From: an uncultured Candidatus Nitrosopumilus sp.
GTDB taxonomy: Archaea; Thermoproteota; Nitrososphaeria; Nitrososphaerales; Nitrosopumilaceae
Direction of reading: 5' to 3'
Assembly (NCBI GenBank): GCA_905612485.1
Contig: CAJQSE010000027.1
Span: 1 to 43,758 of the forward strand
Length of the DNA stretch: 43,758 nucleotides
Within the stretch, counting starts at the first letter, position 1, and each line of letters begins with the position of its first letter. The notes beneath the pieces are model-generated. The model was given only the letters and a program-made list of their open reading frames with translations. It was not told the origin of the DNA and ran no database searches. Below are positions 1 through 9,150 of the stretch, piece after piece. Made by a program: the position numbers and the translations under genes.

Positions 1-1
1 T

Positions 2-733
2 AATGGATTTTTAAATTCTGAAAATAATAATATTCAAATTTTATCTGGAGCTGCAAGTGGTGGTGCAAGTTTTATTGTTCATCCAAATTCTGAAATAAAT
101 TCTGCATCTGACTTTGTAGGAAAAAAAATTGCTGTACCCCAAATTGGGAATACTCAGGATGTTTCACTGAGACATTATTTATCTGAAAATAATTTAAAAC
201 CTGCTGAAAAAGGGGGCTCTGTAATTGTCTATAATATTGCTAATCCTGACATTTACACTTTATTTGTTAAAGGTGATATTGATGGTGCATGGGTTGCAGA
301 ACCTTGGGCAACAATTTTAGAAACTGAGCTTGGTGGAAATAGATTATTTTTTGAAGAAGATCTATGGCCAAATAAACAATTTGCATCTGTATTGTTAATT
401 GCAAATACTAATTATGTTGAAAAAAATCCTGAAATCATTTCTAACTTTCTTCTTTCTCATCATGAAACAGTAAAATGGATTAATGATAATCCTGTTGAAA
501 CTAGAAATATTTTTAATAGTTTCTTAAAATCTCATCTGGGTCAATCTTTATCTGATAATATAGTTGATATCTCATTATCTAATATTGAAATTACATCTGA
601 TCCTATACGAGATTCTGTTTATTCTTTTGCTGAAAAAGCTGATGTTTTGGGATATTTAGGAAGAAATGGATATGATTTATCTGGAATTTTTTACACTATT
701 GATTCAAATTCTAACTTTGTAGGGGATACTTAG
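2..733 (+). CDS. ABC transporter substrate-binding protein, NitT/TauT (SsuA/TauA/NrtA) type, 5' partial
   Basis: The reading frame is open from base 2, so the gene runs in from outside the window and its signal peptide and N-lobe are missing. The visible 243 residues carry the family's middle region: a GAASGGAS stretch, then DFVGKKIAVPQIGNTQD, which resembles the hinge region of SsuA/TauA proteins, then a DGAWVAEPWA segment typical of the second lobe. Proteins of this family are exported, bind a small anion or sulfonate-like ligand and deliver it to the permease. The ligand cannot be told from sequence. The stop codon (731-733) directly abuts the start of the ATPase gene, so the three genes form one operon. 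The first internal ATG at 392 is not a credible start because clear homology lies upstream of it. Confidence 0.88.
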   Translation, partial: NGFLNSENNNIQILSGAASGGASFIVHPNSEINSASDFVGKKIAVPQIGNTQDVSLRHYLSENNLKPAEKGGSVIVYNIANPDIYTLFVKGDIDGAWVAEPWATILETELGGNRLFFEEDLWPNKQFASVLLIANTNYVEKNPEIISNFLLSHHETVKWINDNPVETRNIFNSFLKSHLGQSLSDNIVDISLSNIEITSDPIRDSVYSFAEKADVLGYLGRNGYDLSGIFYTIDSNSNFVGDT

Positions 734-1498
734 ATGACTAAATTAGAAGCCAAGAATATTATAAAATATTTTAGCCATGATTCTCATAATCTTAAAGCAC
801 TAGGTGGTATCAATTTAAAAATTGAATCTGGTGATTTTGTATGCCTAGTTGGACCTTCAGGATGTGGTAAATCTACCTTTTTGCGTATTGTTGCTGGTTT
901 AGAAAAACCTGATGAAGGTCAAATCCTCTTTGATGGTCATCCTGTTACTGAAACTGGACCTGAACGAATTATGGTTTTTCAAGAAGGTGCGCTATTTCCT
1001 TGGCTTAAGGTTCAAGATAATGTTGAATTTGGATTAAAGATGGCTGGAATTTCAAAGGAAGAACGTGCAAAAATTTCTCATAGATATTTGGATATGATGC
1101 AATTAACAAAATTTGCAGATTCATATACTTATCAACTTTCAACTGGAATGAAACAACGTGTAGCTATTGCTAGAGCTCTTGTGATGGATCCTGATGTTTT
1201 ATTGATGGATGAACCATTTGCAGCTCTTGATCCACAAACTCGAGATTTATTGTTAGTTGAAATGCAACTAATTTGGGAAAAAACTAAAAAAACTATTTTG
1301 TTTGTTACTCATAATGTTGCAGAAGCAGCTGTACTTGGAACTAAAGTTGCAGTTTTTAGTAATAGACCATCAATAATTAAAAAAGAATTTAGAAATGATT
1401 TCCCTCGACCTAGAACTACTGAAGATGAATCTTTAAAAAAATTTCAACAAGATATTTTACTGGAACTTAGACCTGAGGTAAAGAAAAATCTGGAGTAA
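734..1498 (+). CDS. ABC transporter ATP-binding protein (SsuB/TauB/NrtD family)
   Basis: The 254-residue protein is a complete nucleotide-binding subunit. Visible motifs are Walker A GPSGCGKST (about residues 40-48), a Q-loop (VFQEGALFPWL), an ABC signature in the variant form LSTGMKQRVAIARAL instead of LSGGM, Walker B VLLMDEPFAALD, and the switch histidine in FVTHNVAEA. It would hydrolyse ATP at the inner face of the membrane to drive the permease encoded 5 bp downstream. The ATG start abuts the stop of the binding-protein gene. The family handles nitrate, taurine, alkanesulfonates, bicarbonate or thiamine precursors, and nothing here decides between them. Confidence 0.93.
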   Translation: MTKLEAKNIIKYFSHDSHNLKALGGINLKIESGDFVCLVGPSGCGKSTFLRIVAGLEKPDEGQILFDGHPVTETGPERIMVFQEGALFPWLKVQDNVEFGLKMAGISKEERAKISHRYLDMMQLTKFADSYTYQLSTGMKQRVAIARALVMDPDVLLMDEPFAALDPQTRDLLLVEMQLIWEKTKKTILFVTHNVAEAAVLGTKVAVFSNRPSIIKKEFRNDFPRPRTTEDESLKKFQQDILLELRPEVKKNLE

Positions 1499-1503
1499 TT
1501 ATT

Positions 1504-2262
1504 ATGGCAAAAAATTTTACCCCTCATCGAATTGCATTTTACATTGGAATTGTAGTAGTTTGGCAAATTATTGCAATGATTGGGATATGGCCCGATAATA
1601 TTTTCCCATCTCCATATGAAGTAGCTGAAGATTTGTTTTATGGTGGTGCTGATGGTAGTCTGTTTTATGGAATTGCAACAAGTATGTGGAGATTATCTAT
1701 TGGATTGGTAATTGCAATTACTGGTGGCATTGTATTGGGAATTTTCATGGCAAGAGTTGAAGTCATTAATCAAACTGTTGGTTCTCTAGTTTTAGGATTA
1801 CAATCGATTCCTTCAATTGCATGGGTCCCATTGGCAATACTTTGGTTTGGTCTAACTGATAGCGGAATAATTTTTGTTACTGCAATTGGTGCAATTTTTG
1901 CTGTTACAATTAACACCTATACTGGAGTCAAAAATATTGATCCTCATTTTATTGAGGCTGCTAGAAATATGGGTGCCAAAGGAACTCAATTAATTACTGC
2001 TGTACTTATTCCTGCTGCATTTCCATACATGATTTCTGGATTTAAGCAGGGTTGGGCTTTTGCATGGAGGGGCGTAATTGGTGCTGAGATCCTATTTTCA
2101 TTCTTGGGATTGGGATTTTTACTGAATGCTGGACGTTCTCTAAATGACGTTTCTCAAGTAATTGGAATAATGGTGGTGATAATGATTATAGGTTTGATCA
2201 TTGATGGAGTAGTTTTTAAAAGATTAGAAACTAAAGTCATGTCTCGTTGGGGTTTGAGATAA
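1504..2262 (+). CDS. ABC transporter permease (SsuC/TauC/NrtB family)
   Basis: This 252-residue integral membrane protein has about six hydrophobic segments and the BPD-type EAA loop (EAARNMGAKGTQLITAVLIP, about residues 150-169), which contacts the ATPase. It forms the membrane channel of the importer whose binding protein and ATPase lie immediately upstream. It is the last gene of the operon. A T-rich stretch follows and the next gene points the other way. Length and motif order are normal for the family. Confidence 0.92.
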   Translation: MAKNFTPHRIAFYIGIVVVWQIIAMIGIWPDNIFPSPYEVAEDLFYGGADGSLFYGIATSMWRLSIGLVIAITGGIVLGIFMARVEVINQTVGSLVLGLQSIPSIAWVPLAILWFGLTDSGIIFVTAIGAIFAVTINTYTGVKNIDPHFIEAARNMGAKGTQLITAVLIPAAFPYMISGFKQGWAFAWRGVIGAEILFSFLGLGFLLNAGRSLNDVSQVIGIMVVIMIIGLIIDGVVFKRLETKVMSRWGLR

Positions 2263-2372
2263 TTTTATTTTATTTGAAATTTAATAAAATACTCTCTCAC
2301 TTCTATCTGTTTTTTTATTAGTTGTATTTTTTTTAATTATTAGAATTTACTATAATATATAATTGTAAATCT
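2263..2372. terminator. T-rich intergenic spacer between convergent genes
   Basis: These 110 bp separate the permease from the convergent MFS gene. The spacer holds several T runs on the plus strand, including a T7 and a T8, as expected for archaeal oligo-T termination. I see no strong hairpin and no gene. Confidence 0.4.
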
Positions 2373-3491
2373 CTACCTTTCAATTTTTATTTCATTTTTA
2401 ATTTTTAATGAAACAACAAAAGCACATACAATAATCACTATTGCAAAATATATTACTGAAATATAATCAAATACAAATGCAATACTTCCTGCAATAATTG
2501 GACCAATCACTGTTGCAATGGATAATGTCGAACTAAAAATTCCAGTTGATGTTGAACGTGGATTGTTTTCCATCAGATGAAAATTTCCTCCGATAAATAA
2601 AAATGCCCATGTAGCTCCAACTAGTGACATAAATGGCATTGCCATCCACCATTCTGTTACAAATGATAACCCAATAAATACAAACGTTGTAAATCCAATT
2701 CCAATTTTAAATTTTGTAACATTAGAAAGTTGAATCTTACTTGCCATTACATTCATTAAAATAAATGCTGTCACTGTATTTGCAACATATACTATTGATA
2801 TGTGATATAGATCCCCTCCCCATTTTTCTATAATCATTATTGGAAGAATTGTCCATACTGCTGCAGCTCCAATATGCCTTAGTAACAATGATAAAAAGAG
2901 AAATTTATTTTTTAAAATTACTTGTTTAGTAGTCCCTGGTTCAATTTCTTTTTTTTGTTCTGGATTTGGTAATTTTATTGTAAAAATTAGACCTACAATA
3001 AATGATGCTGCACTTATTATGAAAATTAATTTAAGATCACTTGCAATACCTGCCGCTGCAATACCTGCTAACCATCCTAACGCATGAAATGATATTACTG
3101 TCGCTGCCCTTTTTTTATCTATGTTGGCCTCATACGTATAAGCAATCATTGCAGGAATCATTATTCCACTTGCAATACCTGCAGCAATTCTAACTAGGAA
3201 AAATAATGTAATGTCATCCGCAAAATAATGTAATCCAAATGCTATCGCACACCCTATGAAGCCAATTCTAATAAATTTGAGTCTAGTTCCTTTTTTGTCT
3301 GAATGTCTTCCAAAATACATCTCTGATAAAATTTGTGCAAAACTAAATGAAGCTATTAACAAACCAATTTCTAAAATGGAATCTGTTACACCTTGTGCTA
3401 TTACGGGCATGAATACAAATACTATTGAAATTCCTGCATGTTGAAAAAATGTCGCACTACGAACTAAGTTGTTTACATGTAACTTTGACAT
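2373..3491 (-). CDS. Major facilitator superfamily transporter
   Basis: The 372-residue protein is mostly hydrophobic with 10-12 predicted membrane segments. After the second segment it has the MFS loop signature in the form YFGRHSDKKGTRLKF (about residues 58-72; consensus GxLaDrxGrrr). It is a secondary transporter of the inner membrane with unknown substrate. It reads toward the ABC importer and is divergent from the methionine synthase genes, so it is probably transcribed alone. A link with methionine or cobalamin metabolism would be guesswork. Confidence 0.85.
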   Translation of the reverse strand: MSKLHVNNLVRSATFFQHAGISIVFVFMPVIAQGVTDSILEIGLLIASFSFAQILSEMYFGRHSDKKGTRLKFIRIGFIGCAIAFGLHYFADDITLFFLVRIAAGIASGIMIPAMIAYTYEANIDKKRAATVISFHALGWLAGIAAAGIASDLKLIFIISAASFIVGLIFTIKLPNPEQKKEIEPGTTKQVILKNKFLFLSLLLRHIGAAAVWTILPIMIIEKWGGDLYHISIVYVANTVTAFILMNVMASKIQLSNVTKFKIGIGFTTFVFIGLSFVTEWWMAMPFMSLVGATWAFLFIGGNFHLMENNPRSTSTGIFSSTLSIATVIGPIIAGSIAFVFDYISVIYFAIVIIVCAFVVSLKIKNEIKIER

Positions 3492-3600
3492 AAATATGGA
3501 TTTTTTTTAATTCATCCTAATTTCAACATACGTGTCTATTTTGTACTTTTTTCTAAATATTTCTGAAAAGAGTTAAACTATCCTGAGTTTTTTTAAAATT

Positions 3601-4566
3601 ATGTTGACTGAAAAAGAATCTTTCTTAGATGCATTAAAAAATAGAATTTTACTTTTTGATGGAGCAATGGGTACTGAAATTCAAAGTTATGATCCTAGCC
3701 CTGAAGATTTTCCAAACAATCAAGATGGGTTTAATGATGGCCTCATATTGACTCATCCTGATTGGATAAAAGAAATTCACAGAAATTATTTGGATGCCGG
3801 TTCTGATTGTATTGAAACAAATTCTTTTGGTTCTAATAAAATAAAATTAGATGAATATGGGTTTGGTGATCAAACAGTTGAATTTAATAAAAAAATTGCA
3901 TTTCTTGCATTTGAAGTCTGTGCTGAATATACTGATACTCCTCGATTTGTAATTGGTTCTATGGGTCCAACTGGTTATTTACCAAGTTCTGATGATCCTG
4001 ATTTAGGACAAATACCCCTTGATGAAATTCGTACAGCCTTTGAATTACAAGCTGAAGGATTAATTCTTGGTGGTGTTGATGCATTACTCATAGAGACAAG
4101 TCAAGATATTTTGGAAGTTAAATTGGCAATTGAAGCATGTCATAATGCTATATCTAAAACTGGTAAGAAAGTTGCAATTATTTCTAACACTACTTTAGAT
4201 CAATATGGAAAAATGCTACTTGGCACCAATGTTGAATCTGCATACACTACAGTTTCTGATATGGGAATTGATCTATTTGGATTAAATTGTTCAACTGGTC
4301 CAATTGAGATGAATCCTAGTGTTCGATGGTTAGATGAACAAAATGAACATAATCTTTTGGTGGTTCCAAATGCTGGAATGCCTGAAAATCAAGGTGGAAA
4401 AGCAGTTTACAAAATGACTCCTGAAAAAATGGCTGTTGCACTTGGTGATTTTCTTAATCAATACAAAAAAGTTCGAATTATTGGTGGCTGTTGCGGTACT
4501 AACCCTGATCATATCAAATCTTTAAGAAGAGTAATTGATGAAAAAGCCAATTCTATCAAGGGTTAA
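3601..4566 (+). CDS. Homocysteine S-methyltransferase domain protein (N-terminal module of split MetH)
   Basis: This 321-residue protein corresponds to the homocysteine-binding module of cobalamin-dependent methionine synthase. It begins with the family motif LLFDGAMGTEIQ (about residues 17-28). The three zinc-ligand cysteines are present: C230 in GLNCSTGP, and C297 and C298 in IGGCCGTNPDH. In this family zinc activates the homocysteine thiol for methyl transfer. The matching pterin, B12 and AdoMet modules are a separate gene 57 bp downstream on the same strand, so the two proteins very likely act as one methionine synthase. A free-standing betaine- or S-methylmethionine-type methyltransferase is the alternative, but the neighbour makes that less likely. 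Confidence 0.88.
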   Translation: MLTEKESFLDALKNRILLFDGAMGTEIQSYDPSPEDFPNNQDGFNDGLILTHPDWIKEIHRNYLDAGSDCIETNSFGSNKIKLDEYGFGDQTVEFNKKIAFLAFEVCAEYTDTPRFVIGSMGPTGYLPSSDDPDLGQIPLDEIRTAFELQAEGLILGGVDALLIETSQDILEVKLAIEACHNAISKTGKKVAIISNTTLDQYGKMLLGTNVESAYTTVSDMGIDLFGLNCSTGPIEMNPSVRWLDEQNEHNLLVVPNAGMPENQGGKAVYKMTPEKMAVALGDFLNQYKKVRIIGGCCGTNPDHIKSLRRVIDEKANSIKG

Positions 4567-4623
4567 TTTAGTGTATTTCTCATCGTAGCAAAGTATTTAC
4601 AAAAACTGATGTGAGTTTAGAAT

Positions 4624-7122
4624 ATGGTCGTTCCTAGAGTAAGTTCTGCATTAAAAGCAGTTGATTTGAAACAAATTCCTGCACCTCTAATTATTGGAGA
4701 ACGACTTAATACACAAGGTTCTCGTAAAGCCAAAAAATTAGTTCTTGCTGATGATTTTGATGGATTAGTTGACTTGGCAAGAAATCAGGCAGAAGACGGT
4801 GCACACTGTATTGATGTTTGTGTTGCTACAACTGAACGTTCTGATGAACGTGAATTTATGTTAACTTTAGTAAAAAAATTGAGTTTAGAAATTGATGCAC
4901 CTTTAGTAATTGATTCTACAGATCCTGAAGTAATTGAATCATGTGTAAAACAAATACCTGGTAGACCTATAATTAATTCTATAAATTTAGAAGGTGACGG
5001 TAGCAAATTCCAAAAATTAGCTCCAATAATGGCAAAATATGGATTGCCTGCAATAGCTTTGTGTATTGGTCCTAATGGTATGGCTAAGACATCTACTCAA
5101 AAAGTTGAAACTGCTGAATTACTTTATGAAACTGGAAAAAGTTATGGATTAAAAATTGAACAATTTATTTTTGATGTACTTACTTTTACTTTGGCAACTG
5201 GTGAGGCTGAATTTCTTGATGCTGGTAAAAATACTTTAGACGGAATCAGACTTGTTAAAGAAAAATTTCCTAATTGTTTCACTACTTTGGGTCTTAGCAA
5301 TATCAGCTTTGGATTGATGCCTTATGCTAGGAAAGTTCTTAATTCTGTATTCTTATACCATGCTGTAAAAATTGGACTTGATTCAGCTATTGTCAATGCT
5401 AAAGAAATCATTCCTTATGGTGAAATTATTGTAAATGAAAAAAAACTTGCTGAGGATTTAATTTTTAATACTCATCCTGATGCATTATCTGATTTAATTT
5501 CTTATTTTGAAAATGTAGGAACAAAAAGTACCACTGCTTCAAAAAAAGTTGATGTTGATCCGACATGGCCTCCTGGAAAACGTGCTCATTTTAGAATTGT
5601 AAATAGGCTTAAAGATGGAATTCAAAATGACGTTGTTTCTGCAATTGCTGATAAACTTGGTAAAACTGATTTAATTAAAAACACTGACGGAATTTTATCT
5701 TTGGATCTTCCTAAAGATATTACTCATTCTAGTGCAATAAAGACTCTCAATGAAGACTTGCTTCCAGCTATGAAGGAAGTAGGCGATAAATTTGGATCTG
5801 GAGAATTAATTTTACCTTTTGTTCTAAAATCAGCTGAATGTATGAAATTATCTGTTGGTGAACTTGAAAAATATTTACTTAAAGAAGAAGGAACTAGTAA
5901 AGGAAAACTTGTTTTGGGAACTGTATATGGTGACGTTCATGACATTGGCAAGAATTTAGTAAAAACTATTTTTCAAAACAATGGATATTCTGTATATGAT
6001 TTAGGAAAACAAGTTACGCTACAAAAATTCTTAGAAAAAATTGATGAGGTAAAACCTGACGCTATAGGTTTATCTGCATTATTGGTTTCAACTTCTAAAC
6101 AAATGCAATTTTTTGTAGAGCATGCCAGAAAAAATAATATGACCGTTCCAATTCTTTGTGGAGGCGCTGCCATTAACACTAACTACATTAATCGAATTGC
6201 AAAGGAAGGTGGAATTTATGATCCTGGTGTGTTTTATTGTAACACTATGTTTGAAGGTCTTAAAACAATGGATACTTTAGTTTCTGATAATAAACCTAAA
6301 CTTTTAGCTGAATGGAAAAATAAGCTAGAAAATTGGAAAGAAAAATCTCATGCCATAATTGATCCTTCTACTCTTCCTAAAAGTAATACTCAATCTGTTA
6401 AAGCACCTATACCTCCAATTATTGGAAAGCCTATTCGCCTAAAATTAGATCAAATAAACATGAAAGAAGTTTGGACCATGATTGATAAAAAATCTCTATT
6501 CAAATTATCATGGGGTTTAAGGGGAAAAGCTGGTGCTGAATCTGAAGAAGAACATGAGCAATTACTTACTGAATGGAAAATTAGAATAATTCGTGATAAA
6601 TTAATTGAACCTGAAGTTGTATATGGGTATTTTAAATGTCATAATAATGGTCAAAAATTATTAGTTGAAAATCCTTCTGGTGATGATGTAGAATTTGATT
6701 TTCCACGTTCTACTAAACCTGAACATTTGTGTTTAACTGACTATTTTGGCAATGATGATGTTGTGGCATTTCAATCTGTAACTGTTGGAGCTAAGGTTTC
6801 TGATGTTTTGGAAACTTGGAATAACGATGATAAATATACTGATGCATATTATTTACATGGATTAGCCGTTGAGATTGCAGAAGCTTTAGCACAATGGATT
6901 AATCAAAAAATAAAATCTGATTTAAATTTAGAACGGGGCGGACTGAGATACAGTTGGGGATTTCCTAGTTGTCCAGATGTTTCTCAACATAATTTGGTCT
7001 GGAAACTTTTAGAACCTCAAAAATCTGGAATGACTTTAACTGAATCTGGACAAATTATTCCTGAACAATCTACTGCTGCAATAGTGATTCATCATCCAGA
7101 TGCCAAATATTTTGTCATTTGA
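4624..7122 (+). CDS. metH: Methionine synthase, methyltetrahydrofolate/cobalamin/AdoMet-activation modules (split MetH)
   Basis: This 832-residue protein lacks the homocysteine module but has the rest of MetH in order. The pterin-binding barrel covers about residues 18-270 (starts IIGERLNTQGSRK). A helical Cap domain follows, containing LPFVLKSAECMK. The Rossmann B12 domain has the cobalamin-ligand motif GDVHDIGKN (about residue 440). The C-terminal AdoMet-activation domain has ERGGLRYSWGFPSCPD. Together with the gene upstream it would transfer the methyl group of a methyl-pterin to homocysteine via cob(I)alamin. The reactivation domain means it can recover from cobalamin oxidation. It ends head to head, without a gap, with the MetF-like gene on the other strand, which would supply the methyl-pterin. 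Confidence 0.93.
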   Translation: MVVPRVSSALKAVDLKQIPAPLIIGERLNTQGSRKAKKLVLADDFDGLVDLARNQAEDGAHCIDVCVATTERSDEREFMLTLVKKLSLEIDAPLVIDSTDPEVIESCVKQIPGRPIINSINLEGDGSKFQKLAPIMAKYGLPAIALCIGPNGMAKTSTQKVETAELLYETGKSYGLKIEQFIFDVLTFTLATGEAEFLDAGKNTLDGIRLVKEKFPNCFTTLGLSNISFGLMPYARKVLNSVFLYHAVKIGLDSAIVNAKEIIPYGEIIVNEKKLAEDLIFNTHPDALSDLISYFENVGTKSTTASKKVDVDPTWPPGKRAHFRIVNRLKDGIQNDVVSAIADKLGKTDLIKNTDGILSLDLPKDITHSSAIKTLNEDLLPAMKEVGDKFGSGELILPFVLKSAECMKLSVGELEKYLLKEEGTSKGKLVLGTVYGDVHDIGKNLVKTIFQNNGYSVYDLGKQVTLQKFLEKIDEVKPDAIGLSALLVSTSKQMQFFVEHARKNNMTVPILCGGAAINTNYINRIAKEGGIYDPGVFYCNTMFEGLKTMDTLVSDNKPKLLAEWKNKLENWKEKSHAIIDPSTLPKSNTQSVKAPIPPIIGKPIRLKLDQINMKEVWTMIDKKSLFKLSWGLRGKAGAESEEEHEQLLTEWKIRIIRDKLIEPEVVYGYFKCHNNGQKLLVENPSGDDVEFDFPRSTKPEHLCLTDYFGNDDVVAFQSVTVGAKVSDVLETWNNDDKYTDAYYLHGLAVEIAEALAQWINQKIKSDLNLERGGLRYSWGFPSCPDVSQHNLVWKLLEPQKSGMTLTESGQIIPEQSTAAIVIHHPDAKYFVI

Positions 7123-7857
7123 TTAAAAATTATTTTTTAGATATTCGTTTAAACCGTTAAAGTCATTTGGTGATGTGATTAATACATCTCCTGTAATTTT
7201 ATGTACTTCTTTTACAAATTCATTAAATTCTTTACTATATTCTGATAGATTCAAACCTAAAAAATTTGCTGATTTTTGATTTTTTTCAGATGGAAATAAC
7301 ATAATTGGAATTATTGAGAATTCTTTTAGATTATCTGAAAGATTTTGAACTTGCTGTATGTTTTGAACAACTTGTGTCATGAATCCTTTTGGTTCTGCTT
7401 TAATTTTTTTTTCAATTTTTGAAAAATTTGGTTTATTTGAGATTGAAAGATACAATTCAATTTTGGAATCATACCTTTTTTCTTTTAGTTTAGTAACTAC
7501 TAAACTTGGAATTTGACCTGAATCTGGTGCGCCTGATTGTGCTGGATCTCCCATAAGTATCAAAATTCCTGTAAATCCTATTGAAATACAGGTGTCTACA
7601 AATTTTATAATTTCTCCTTCATTTTTATCTCTGACTCTTAAACTAACTGTGATTGGAAGATTTGGAATTTCTTTTTTTATAATTTCTCCAACTTTAATTG
7701 GTGATACTCTTTGATGCCCTAATACATTTTCTGTAATGTGAATTGCATCACATTTTTCTGAAATTATTTTTATTTTGTCTACAAATTTTATAATTGCTTC
7801 TTCTGTATTCACATCTGGTAAAATTTTGGGAGGATTAGCTTCATATCTAATTGTCAT
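7123..7857 (-). CDS. MetF-like methylenetetrahydrofolate reductase family protein
   Basis: The 244-residue protein has the features of the MTHFR barrel: an N-terminal YEANPPK (family PPK/PP motif), a segment DAIHITENVLGHQRVSP like the substrate-loop region, and ILILMGDPAQSG, matching the GDxP motif near the flavin site. It is shorter than bacterial MetF (about 290 residues). It probably reduces a methylene-pterin to the methyl-pterin used by the adjacent MetH. The pterin (folate- or methanopterin-like) and electron donor are not evident from sequence. Its stop codon abuts the end of metH on the opposite strand, so the two genes are neighbours but not an operon. Confidence 0.75.
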   Translation of the reverse strand: MTIRYEANPPKILPDVNTEEAIIKFVDKIKIISEKCDAIHITENVLGHQRVSPIKVGEIIKKEIPNLPITVSLRVRDKNEGEIIKFVDTCISIGFTGILILMGDPAQSGAPDSGQIPSLVVTKLKEKRYDSKIELYLSISNKPNFSKIEKKIKAEPKGFMTQVVQNIQQVQNLSDNLKEFSIIPIMLFPSEKNQKSANFLGLNLSEYSKEFNEFVKEVHKITGDVLITSPNDFNGLNEYLKNNF

Positions 7858-7928
7858 ATTTTCATTTTTTCCATACTTGGTTAAAACCTTTGAATACTAA
7901 ACTCTCTGTATAATTACAGGAAAATAGT

Positions 7929-8477
7929 ATGTTGTTAGATGATTTAAACTCCCTTCTTTCTACTCCGATAGTTCCAGATATTCAATCTAATATTGCTTAT
8001 AGGTTAGCATCTGTGTTAGTTGTAATTTATGATACCTCTCCAAAAATCATAATGACTGAAAAACCAGAAAGTATGAAATTACATGCCGGTGAGATTTCAT
8101 TTCCAGGTGGAAAATTTAATGCTACTGATTCTGATCTTTTGGAAACTGCATTACGTGAAACAAGTGAAGAAATTGGACTTCATATTTCTAGGGATCAGAT
8201 ATTGGGTCAATTAGATCCTGTAAAAACACTGAATTCAGGTTTTTTGATTTTACCCTTTGTATGTATATTAAAAGAAATTCCTCCCCTTGTATCAAATTCT
8301 GAAGTTGAAAAAATTTTTCATATTCCTTTAGACCCCTTGCTAGACACAATTATGAAAGATTCCGATCCAGATCATAATTTAATCGATGAAATGTATACTT
8401 TTGAGTATCAACGCCAAATTGTATGGGGTGCTTCTGCTAGAATATTACAACAAATTGAGAGTAAAATAAAACACTGA
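7929..8477 (+). CDS. Nudix hydrolase, CoA pyrophosphatase-like (NudL/YeaB type)
   Basis: The 182-residue protein contains the stretch AGEISFPGGKF, characteristic of the CoA-pyrophosphatase branch. It runs into a full Nudix box ending in ALRETSEEIGL, whose glutamates bind Mg2+ (about residues 57-84). The family cleaves nucleoside diphosphates linked to another group, in this branch often CoA or oxidised CoA. The gene is divergent from the MetF-like gene across 71 bp and lies just upstream of the L39e promoter. Substrate specificity is inferred from motif similarity only. Confidence 0.85.
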   Translation: MLLDDLNSLLSTPIVPDIQSNIAYRLASVLVVIYDTSPKIIMTEKPESMKLHAGEISFPGGKFNATDSDLLETALRETSEEIGLHISRDQILGQLDPVKTLNSGFLILPFVCILKEIPPLVSNSEVEKIFHIPLDPLLDTIMKDSDPDHNLIDEMYTFEYQRQIVWGASARILQQIESKIKH

Positions 8478-8483
8478 GATTCA

Positions 8484-8492
8484 TTTAAAAAG
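8484..8492 (+). promoter_or_regulatory. TATA box of the L39e-L31e operon
   Basis: TTTAAAAAG lies with its centre 27 bp before the L39e ATG (8515). That spacing places the transcript start at or just before the start codon, so the mRNA would be leaderless or nearly so. Confidence 0.6.
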
Positions 8493-8514
8493 AGCTTTTC
8501 GTGCCTGACAAACT

Positions 8515-8673
8515 ATGGCTGCACGCAAGTCCTCACCAAGAAAAATTCGTTTGTTAAAAAAAACAAAACAGACAAAAGCTGTACCAGCTTGGATAATTCT
8601 TAGAACTAACAAATCTGTTAGAACCAATCCTAAACGAAGGGCTTGGAGATCAACTGATGTGGAGGTAGGATAA
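8515..8673 (+). CDS. rpl39e: 50S ribosomal protein L39e
   Basis: A 52-residue basic protein starts MAARKSSPRKIRLLKKTKQ and contains VPAWIILRTNKSVRTNPKRR, the conserved core of eukaryotic and archaeal L39e, which lines the peptide exit tunnel. It is easily missed because of its size. A TATA-like box sits 27 bp upstream. The stop codon TAA (8671-8673) directly abuts the TTG start of L31e, so the two large-subunit proteins are co-transcribed and probably translationally coupled. Confidence 0.95.
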   Translation: MAARKSSPRKIRLLKKTKQTKAVPAWIILRTNKSVRTNPKRRAWRSTDVEVG

Positions 8674-9150
8674 TTGTCTCAAGAGTTAGAACGTGTTTAT
8701 ACTATTCCTTTAGGCAAAGTTAAGATTTCACAATCACAACATCGTGCTGTAAGGGCAATCAATATGATTAAAGAATTTGCTAGACATCACATGAAAGTTG
8801 AAACTATTAAAATTGATGAAGAATTGGGACGTTTGATTTGGTCTCGAGGTGTTCGTAGTCCTCCAAGAAAAGTGAAAGTTAGAATGAGTAAAACTGATGA
8901 AGGTTATGTTCTTGTTTCACTATTTATTGATGATATTGAAACTGCTGTAACCTCTGAAAAAGAAACAAAAAAAGTTGAGGATAAAGTAGAAACTATTTCA
9001 GAAGAAGCACCAGCTAAAAAAGAAGCACCAGCTAAAAAAGAAGCACCAGCTAAAAAATCGGCTAAATCAACTTTCAAACCATCCGTAAAAAAAGAAGCAC
9101 CATCTAAAAAAGAAGCACCAGCTAAAAAAGAAGCACCAGCTAAAGATTAA
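8674..9150 (+). CDS. rpl31e: 50S ribosomal protein L31e with a repetitive Lys/Glu/Ala/Pro tail
   Basis: Residues 1 to about 95 are a normal L31e: ERVYTIPLGKVK at the start, ARHHMKVETIKIDEELGRLIW in the middle and SPPRKVKVRMSK near the end. It sits on the large subunit near the tunnel exit. The start is TTG at 8674, adjoining the L39e stop. The usual archaeal protein ends at about 90-100 residues, but here it reaches 158. The extra C-terminal part (about residues 111-158) is a low-complexity tail built from KEAPAK-type units, probably disordered and charged. The DNA of the tail is itself repetitive (gaagcaccagctaaaaaa units), so its length may vary between strains. Confidence 0.95.
   Translation: MSQELERVYTIPLGKVKISQSQHRAVRAINMIKEFARHHMKVETIKIDEELGRLIWSRGVRSPPRKVKVRMSKTDEGYVLVSLFIDDIETAVTSEKETKKVEDKVETISEEAPAKKEAPAKKEAPAKKSAKSTFKPSVKKEAPSKKEAPAKKEAPAKD
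9004..9147 (+). repeat. In-gene tandem repeat coding the KEAPAK tail of L31e
   Basis: An 18-bp unit (gaagcaccagctaaaaaa) recurs, with imperfect copies, in two blocks separated by a short non-repeat spacer coding SAKSTFKPSV. It codes a K-E-A-P-A/S-K unit and keeps the frame throughout. Confidence 0.8.
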
